The position numbers and the translations under genes are program-made. From Pelomyxa schiedti (taxonomy: Eukaryota; Evosea; Pelobiontida; Pelomyxidae), in NCBI GenBank assembly GCA_020536535.1, contig JAHLWZ010000955.1, forward strand, positions 1-38,708: a DNA stretch of 38,708 nt. Direction: 5' to 3'. The number at the start of each line of letters is the position of its first letter. The first letter of the stretch is position 1. Under the pieces are notes generated by a model that saw only the letters and a list, made by a program, of their open reading frames with translations, ran no database searches and was not told the origin of the DNA. Positions 32,071-38,708 of the stretch are shown here, in pieces.

Positions 32071-35000
32071 TTAGGTGAGAACAGCAGAAAAAGCGGGGTG
32101 GGCGTCCAGCTTGGTTGTTACCATGAAAGGAATTGTTGAGGGATTATCAAAGGGGAAGATGGACCTGAGCACGCGGTTTGATGGGAAATGACCTTGATAG
32201 GGCTGGCACAGCTCTGTTTGGGGTATTAGAGTGAATTGAATTTGATTTTTGGTAAATAGAAGAAGATTGGTATTGGAAGGGAGGGGACCATATTTAGAGA
32301 GCTGCAATTCCTTTCGCGTTGTCTTAGTGGCAGTTTTCTTGGATGTAACTACAACATTGTCGAGGTTTTCATGCCACTCACCTGTGTTTAGTTGGAATTG
32401 ACTCTGTAGGTTGTTATATGAGTAGAAGAAAAACCTTTTTCCAGCATGGACATGTAATCGGATATTCCCGTGTGTTTCACCTTCAACTGCAATGATATAT
32501 CGTTGTCTTCCAAGGGGACAAGGAAGTCGTCGGAAGTGAATGTCTAAAATAACCAAAAAGTAAAACAAGGAACGCACATGAATGGACTTAGACTTACCCT
32601 TTTCAAGTAGTGTTTAGCAAGAGCCTCCCAGTCATTTACTGGGATGTTAAGAGATTTCCAGTACAACTCGGGGGAAGTAAAGAAAACGTACAGGTGTGCA
32701 GGAACAAATTCACTGAGGAATCTCTGTGAAAGACCATTAGTTTTAGTGCTTGTTAGTAGCCGAACTTACAGCAGAAATTGCAATAGTTTGTTGTAAATCT
32801 GCCTTGGAGAGTTTAATTTTATCCAAATCTCGTCCGATTACAGGGAGAGCGGTAATCCTAGCCTTGACTAACTTTTCAAGTGCTTCTGTATGATGATTGA
32901 CGTTCTCGGCGACTTGGCGCCAGGGCGGGTGTTGCTGATTCATAGATAAACCATAAGGGACAATAACGCTATTCATGAACTGCTCCAAAACGCGCGTCGG
33001 TTCTCTAGGTAGAGGTTAAACAACCCCTTAATAGTAGGAACCTTATGCGATCAGTCCAGAATTTTTTAAACATAGTAAGTTCCTCCAGTTCCATCGTGAG
33101 GTGTAGTGCAAGTAAAGCATTTTGAGGGGATATCTTCGACTGAAGTGAGAAGAGAAAACAACCTTCAAGGAAACCTGGAAGAATAGTGTGGATGAAAGTC
33201 CCTGTAGAAAAGTTGGTTGCAAGTTAAGAATACGGATAACTACCGGGCCAGCAATCCTGCGTGCAATGAAGGTATCTGCAGCTGGAACTCGGGCAACACA
33301 GCCAATTACTGTGTGAAACATGATGAAGTCGTAAAGGCTATGCATTTTTAGGCACAGTACAGCCCACATCATGATTAATATCGAGAGGGGTGGATGCACC
33401 AGGAACGCCATGAAAAAGGCTAGAAGTAACTGCCCCAACCCAGTAACAAGTATTGCCCAGAAAAATCGAAATATAGGAACCGCCTGTGTATCAAGCCTAC
33501 AAGGTCATTACTTTGGCACTCCTGGAGAACGCATACGGAGATAAGAAGTCATAGATAAACATTTCAAAAAAGTAAACAGTCAAAACTGCAAAGGGCACGT
33601 AGACCAAAGCAGTGATGACAAGTAAAAGGGAGAAAAGAATGTTCATAAGTGTGAGAATTGGCTGGAAAGGAACCAGTATTAATGTTCCCAAGAAACCCTA
33701 CTCCAACTTTAGTTTGGGAATCGCCAAGTAAATACTTACCTTGAAAACATAATTTATTATGACATTGAAAAAGCGGGAAACATTTTTCCCAAGGAGTCCA
33801 TAGTCAGGTGCACTTTCGAACCTGTGTCTTGAGGTTGCCACCTGGATGCTATTGAGAAAACTGCATGATAGAGACGACAGTAACATGGTTCCATATCGAC
33901 GCTATCCTAGTCACATAGGTGGATCCACGATCGGAAACTTCTACTTTGCCAGTATGAGAATTAAATTCTATAAACAATTAATGAAAAAAAGAAATGGAAA
34001 GGAACAGACGAAAATGTGAGGGAAATTCGGAGGTTCTAAATTGAGCTTGAATCCCCAAAGGTCCTCTCCATAAGTTTACAACCAAAAAGCCATAATATGT
34101 GTTGGCAATCCAACAGCAAATTCTTCTCCAAAAGCATACGAGACGCCACCCTGGGTACGTCGTTCGAACTTTAGATGTGCGCCATGTCTCACAGGTGAAG
34201 TACCCATTCTGGCCCTATACATACAGATATAAGTAGTACACATAAAAGTAGCTGCCAATACTTCTTTAATTTTCCAGTTGCGTGGACACCATATCTTTGA
34301 GCGGAAGGTGGCTTTTGAACGTGCCTTCCTCAGAGTCCGAAGTTGTAACTCCAGTTTTGGTTGAATTTCTTTATAAAACTGGGCCTCCCGTTCCATGAGC
34401 CATATCTGTAGTGGACATTTTACGGAATCGTGTCGAAGTTGATCGAGAATTGTGTTGAAGTCATCATCCCTTTTCATATTTAGAAGACCTGGCGCTAATT
34501 GTAAAGACCTACATATGTTCCTTGTCGTATCTATTCATTGCTTTGTTTATTTGATCGTTTCTCCAATCAGTAATTCTTGACTTTATGCTATGAGCTGCAA
34601 TCATCTTGGAAAGTGTCTCCGCGCGAAATGCTTCCCGTTGTTCCTGCATGGATTGAGGATTAAAATAAGGCCAAGATAAAGCACACTTCAAATATAGCAC
34701 TCTGTGTGTAAATTTTAAGAGCACACTGGAAATGGCTGAGTAAGATAGGAACGATATTTGGGAACTATCATTGGTGAACTGGGGAATGGTACAGGAAAAA
34801 ACAACATGAGAATGAATAACATCTGATGCTTCAACTATGTTAGATAGTAATCGGCGGTTAAACTCCTGACAAAGAAGGATTAGTCCTTTTTATAGCTCCT
34901 TAGAATGCTTACAACGGCATATTTATCAGCCAATAAATCTGGAGTAAGGGATGCCAGAGACATTGGGTCAGTTTGTTGGAGGTGCTTGTAAAACTCATGC

Positions 35001-36691
35001 TGTTCAGTGCACCACTGGTCCTCAGTCCGTTTCAGAATATCTTCAAGCATCTTCCAGAAGGCAGCAACATTTTCTTCACTTTTTTGGTTGCTTCCGGTAT
35101 GCTTGATATGCATCAAATCGTAGAGACGCAAGTCCAGTTGTTCACTTTAAAGTGTTAGAGGAACTGGGGGAATTCGGCTACCTATCGTGGTGAAGGACAA
35201 GTGGCTCCCCCTTCTTAGGTAAAGGAAGGTATTCTTTCAAAACCCAGCGTTTCCGATAGGATGAGATGATCGATCCATGTGAGAATTTCTACATGTCAAT
35301 TGGAAGAAACCCATGAAGTGGGAAGAGGAACTACTTACTGAGAAGACTTTCTTCATAGTCCTTACACCAATAAAAATATCTAGAAGCCACTTGATCCCCC
35401 AGAACAAACTATAAAGCGTCAACAGTAGAAAATTGGCTAATTTGGGAAAACTTACTGCAAAAATCCCTGTTTTACACTGACATACCGACCAATAAATCGA
35501 TTTGGGAAAGATATAATAAATTGTGAAAGTGCCACTGCTGCATAGCCCACAAAGCTGTCCCAAATGCGCTCCGTACCCGTTTGGAGAACAGATGAGAGGT
35601 GCCACACATGCTCCTGACCTTCGAAGTTCACACTTTGAACAGAAAACTCTCCCCTCTTTCGAATCTGTCGCCTTTGTTCCAGGGAAAGCTGCATTTTATT
35701 AACTAAAGTCTCATATGTTTGAGGGAAAAACCTTTTTCCGTTTGCCACCAGCTGTGGCTATGCTCAACAAGTCATCTTGCTCAGGTTTATGAACCAATTC
35801 CTCACCAGCAGCAAATACAGAGCCAAATGACATATGGGAAATGATGGACTCTGGTTTAGATTCAGCAGCTGATTCAAGGACAGGATTCTCTGACGAACCC
35901 TCAGCCCTATGCTTGGAGCTTTTTTTGTCGTGATCAGATGACACAGGGATCAACGGCTCAGGCTCTATTTCATCCACTTTCACTATCCCAGCTCCGCTCT
36001 CAGAAGACTTTGTAGTCGTAGAAGTAGTAGTTGTCGTGGTGGTCGTAGTTGTAGCAGTTGCAGTAGCAGTAGCAGTAACGTTTGCAGCACTACTATCAGC
36101 CTCAGTTGCTATCGCCGACGTCATAACCGGCTCCGGGTCAGTTTTAGCTGCAGCCAGTACCAAATTCCTAGCTGCAGTATCGTCAGTGTCCTTGCACGCC
36201 GCTGTGCCATCAGCCGCGATCGACGACGACGAAGCCGAGGTCGAGGTGCTGTTATACGTCGGTGTCTGGGCTTTTTTCATCCTGCCGCTACCAGGACTCA
36301 ACAAGCTCGCGGTCTCGTCGACGTCTTCGTCGCCCGCCCCGTCGTCTGACGACGACGAAGATGACTCGTCGTCGCTACCTCCCTTGCGGGCCTTGCGCTT
36401 AGCGGGACCCCCTGGCTTCGTGTGTTCTTTGTTCCCCGTTGTTGTTGTTGGAGTGTTGCGGACTACCACGGGATGGGGCGAAGTCGACAGGAAGGCGGAA
36501 GGGGGCAGCGTGAGGGGAAATGTATTCCATACGAAGACTTCTTCTTCTAGGGCGCTGCCGACCGCCTCGAACAAGTCTCGGTGACGACCGTCGAGGTTCT
36601 TGGGCTTCTTCTTGGGACGAAGGGGTACTCTTGCTGTTGTGGGAGCTGTTGCTTCCGCGCTCTCTTTCGCCTTACTGGCGCTCGTTGTCAT
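32071..36691 (-). CDS. Large orphan multi-pass membrane protein
   Basis: ATG 36691 begins a cytoplasmic region of more than 300 residues, rich in Ser, Thr, Asp and Lys, with Ala-Thr and poly-Thr repeats. The first intron is 43 nt. Next come LSLEQRRQIRKRGEFSVQ and membrane segments (GYAAVALSQFIISF, LANFLLLTLYSLFWGIKWLL). A helical region follows (FWKMLEDILKRTEDQWCTEQ, SMQEQREAFRAETLSKMIAA), then a second hydrophobic cluster (TLMNILFSLLLVITALVYVP, ILVTGLGQLLLAFFMAFLV). A stretch RVPAADTFIARRIAGPVVI looks like a conserved motif. The C terminus is a soluble beta-rich domain. I do not recognise the family. Exon joins in 33000-35500 are uncertain, so two genes are possible. Confidence 0.5.
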
Positions 36692-36975
36692 TACTGCTGC
36701 GTTGTGTTGGTTTGAAAGGTCCTTTTTTTTGTGAACGTTTCGAAGGTCGTTTTTTTTCCCTCCAGTTCCAGCTGCCGCGAAAGGAAGGTTGGGTTTTTTT
36801 TAATTTCACACTACGCGAAAAAGAAAGGAAAGTACAAGTATCAGCACAAAAAGCAAGACTGCAACAATTCCAACTGGCAGGAGGTTGTTGCACCGTTTGC
36901 GACGCAGATACAGAGTAATGGTCACACATATGGGAGGAAGGCAGGCAAGTAGAAGCGGAGGGTGTGACGATAATT
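36692..36975. other. Intergenic between tandem minus-strand genes
   Basis: This 284-bp gap contains several T-runs (36721-36730, 36751-36759, 36795-36801) and presumably the promoter of the orphan membrane protein. No gene was recognised. Confidence 0.5.
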
Positions 36976-38708
36976 CTAGCTGCGATTGGGTGAGGGAGGT
37001 ACATTGTATGTGAAAATGTGGCTTACTAGTTGAATGTCCTGTGCCGGAGTGAAAACAAAGAAATTCACCTCGGAACTCAGGTTGGTGCCGTCGATGAAGT
37101 GAATGCCTTGCAGCGTCACTTCATACTTGCATTATTATAAACGGTAAAAAGGATAGAACGGGAGGCACACCAAACAGTTATGTATCAGGCTTTCCAGTGG
37201 TTCCACCAGTATTGTGTGCGTCCATTCGTGGAGAGCTTGGGGAAGAATTCGCACTTCAGCGGTTGAGTTGCGTAGCTTAGGAAGGTCCAGTGCTGCTATG
37301 TTACATATGGGCCCAGAAACGTAGTTGCCAAAGCAACAACTGTTTTCGAAATCCACTGTGCAATCCAGTATTTTGTACATGTGAACAGTCTGGTTTGTCA
37401 CGCTTTCATTGTGAACGCCTATTGCAAGGTAAATGAACAGCGAACTTCCTGGCGTTTCTAGTTCCACAGTCCTACGAGTAGCATGGGAACTCAGAAAACT
37501 AAGTGACTAAAAGTGAGCACACGAAAGCTGAGAACAGTTCCGGGGAATACTAGTAATAACTAAATCCGTAGCGGGAGAAAAGGAACCTTGAAGGAGTTGG
37601 CCAAAAGGTATCAGTGTCCATATGTACCATCTACTCTCTTTTTAAAAGAGCTGAAGTAACTTACAGTCGCATTTATCTCACTTCTTAGACTCCCTGGTTC
37701 CCGGAAATCGAGGAGGGAATGTGTCAGTGCTGGATTCCACCACTAAATTTTGTTGGGATATACACATTGGGAACTCCTTACACACACGTATCAGTGAGCC
37801 AACTACCGAATCAGAAATGTACTTTGTTATCTTCGACCAATGAAGAATCACTTTGAGACTAAGGAGTACAGTATCTGGGTTTGGAACTGCAGAATGGAGA
37901 CTCCCATACACATGGAGGATGTCACTAAGAGGCAACGAGTGTGTATTGTCCTTCAGTATCAAAGTTCCTTGATTCTGAATAAAGATATCCACTTGAAAAT
38001 CCAAAATTGGGCCCTTGTAAACTCAGAAAAGCATTCAAAAGTCATGAAACCTACGTGTCCAAACTTTTCAGCAAACACGGAATCAAAGAATTCATCCTCT
38101 AGACCATGACAAGCAACCCCAAAAAGAAAGCCAGTCAGAATGTTTGTGTGCAGTGTATCACTGGAATTTCTTTCCCTCAGTAATTGTATGTAACTTATGA
38201 ATGCTTGCACAAATGGTTCCCAATGAGCAATTTCACCCCATTCACCATCCCATTGTGGAACATAACCTAATAAGTGGGTAGAAGACAAAAACGCACATTG
38301 GTGATCTCATACCAGAATCTGGAAAAACAGCACCAAGCATAACTGGCTCAATATTGAACAACAACAAAGTCTTCAATTCCTGGTCCTCCAATATCTCAAT
38401 GGCCTACAGCACAAGGTAAATAGGTTTTTCCAGGGTTGATAACAACATACAAAATAAAACTAAAAAGTCCGACCCGAGTGAATACGCGTATTCACCAACA
38501 TAAACACATCCGCTGCAGACGACCACAACTACCCAACTTGGCGTATGACCCACTGATGGGTGAATCCCCCATGTCCGCAGACCCACATTTGGGACTGCCC
38601 AAACTTTTTCGGTGTGCACACGATCAAAAAACGAGCGTTTTTCTGGGAAAACAGTGTGCACACAGTTTGCAGCACGCCAACGGCCAACAGACACACCAAT
38701 GTGCTTCC
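36976..38708 (-). CDS. GPI-phospholipase-D-like / zinc-dependent phospholipase (5' partial)
   Basis: Coding begins at or beyond the window edge. The first visible part reads CGHGGFTHQWVIRQ, then across an intron AIEILEDQELKTLLLFN and MLGAVFPDSG. The next exon begins YVPQWDGEWGEIAHWEPFVQ and continues GFLFGVACHGLEDEFFDSVF. These CGxxTH, FPDxGY, EIAHWxPF and HGxxDxxxD blocks match the zinc-dependent phospholipase C/D domain found in GPLD1. Downstream exons (LDFQVDIFIQNQGTLILKD, HEWTHTILVEPLESLIHN) have no recognised domain. After an intron the last exon reads YEVTLQGIHFIDGTNLSS and ends at TAG 36976-36978. No FG-GAP repeats are seen. The predicted role is hydrolysis of GPI anchors or phospholipids at the surface or in a lumen. 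Confidence 0.65.

Noticed and set aside
32590-32700. MBOAT/DGAT-like motif (ELYWKSLNIPVNDW) in the orphan membrane protein
   Set aside because: Resembles one acyltransferase motif, but the catalytic Asn/His regions and the usual helix order are absent.
36036-36584. Val/Ala-rich and Ser-rich plus-strand frame
   Set aside because: It is the antisense of the Thr/Ser repeats in the head of the orphan membrane protein.
1-38708. Search for CRISPR arrays, rRNA, tRNA, transposases and viral genes
   Set aside because: None recognised by eye: no regularly spaced identical repeats, no cloverleaf with CCA-type ends, and no reverse transcriptase or integrase motifs. Small RNA genes could be missed.

Overview
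This is nuclear DNA of a single-celled eukaryote. Genes lie on both strands and are broken by many short introns, mostly about 35-60 nt with GT...AG ends and one as short as 22 nt. Stop codons are TAA, TAG and TGA, so the code looks standard. The families present (Ras, copine, RINT1/Tip20, RBR ubiquitin ligase, RNase kappa, POT peptide transporter, a TmcB-like membrane region, plant-type leucine-rich repeats) point to a free-living protist. I cannot place it more precisely. No prokaryotic operons, CRISPR arrays, insertion sequences, tRNA or rRNA genes were seen. Gene models were built by hand from reading frames plus splice signals, so exon edges are predictions.

Layout. 1-116 is a TTTG microsatellite. 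153-2205 (+) is a leucine-rich-repeat gene with about one repeat per exon. 2319-8578 (-) is the standout: a giant gene that, when spliced, appears to join three small-GTPase modules (the middle one a near-canonical Ras), eight WD40 blades, a TmcB-like multi-pass membrane region and a zinc-finger/coiled-coil tail. 8788-9921 (-) is an F-box plus Cys-cluster protein. 10235-12844 (-) is a copine. 13065-14523 (-) is an unrecognised gene with a poly-Thr run. 14863-17728 (+) is a RINT1/Tip20 vesicle tether. 17823-18288 (+) is RNase kappa. 18597-20769 (-) is a secreted class C beta-lactamase-like hydrolase. 20907-22153 (-) is a dimethylarginine dimethylaminohydrolase/arginine deiminase-type enzyme. 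22184-23581 (+) is an RBR E3 ligase whose start codon lies 30 bp from that of the divergent neighbour. 23859-26223 (+) is a 14-TM-type MFS transporter and 26392-27924 (+) a POT/PTR oligopeptide transporter. 28069-29550 (-) and 29874-32012 (+) are a divergent pair of secreted repeat-rich, probably beta-helical proteins. 32071-36691 (-) is a large orphan membrane protein. 36976 to the window edge (-) is a GPI-phospholipase-D-like/zinc-dependent phospholipase, 5'-truncated.

The genes are mostly unrelated housekeeping and surface functions rather than one pathway. The most unusual content is the GTPase-GTPase-GTPase-WD40-membrane fusion. It would place Ras-type switching, a propeller scaffold and a membrane module in one polypeptide. 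Its Ras module contains a predicted 6-nt microexon, and Cys-rich stretches separate its modules.
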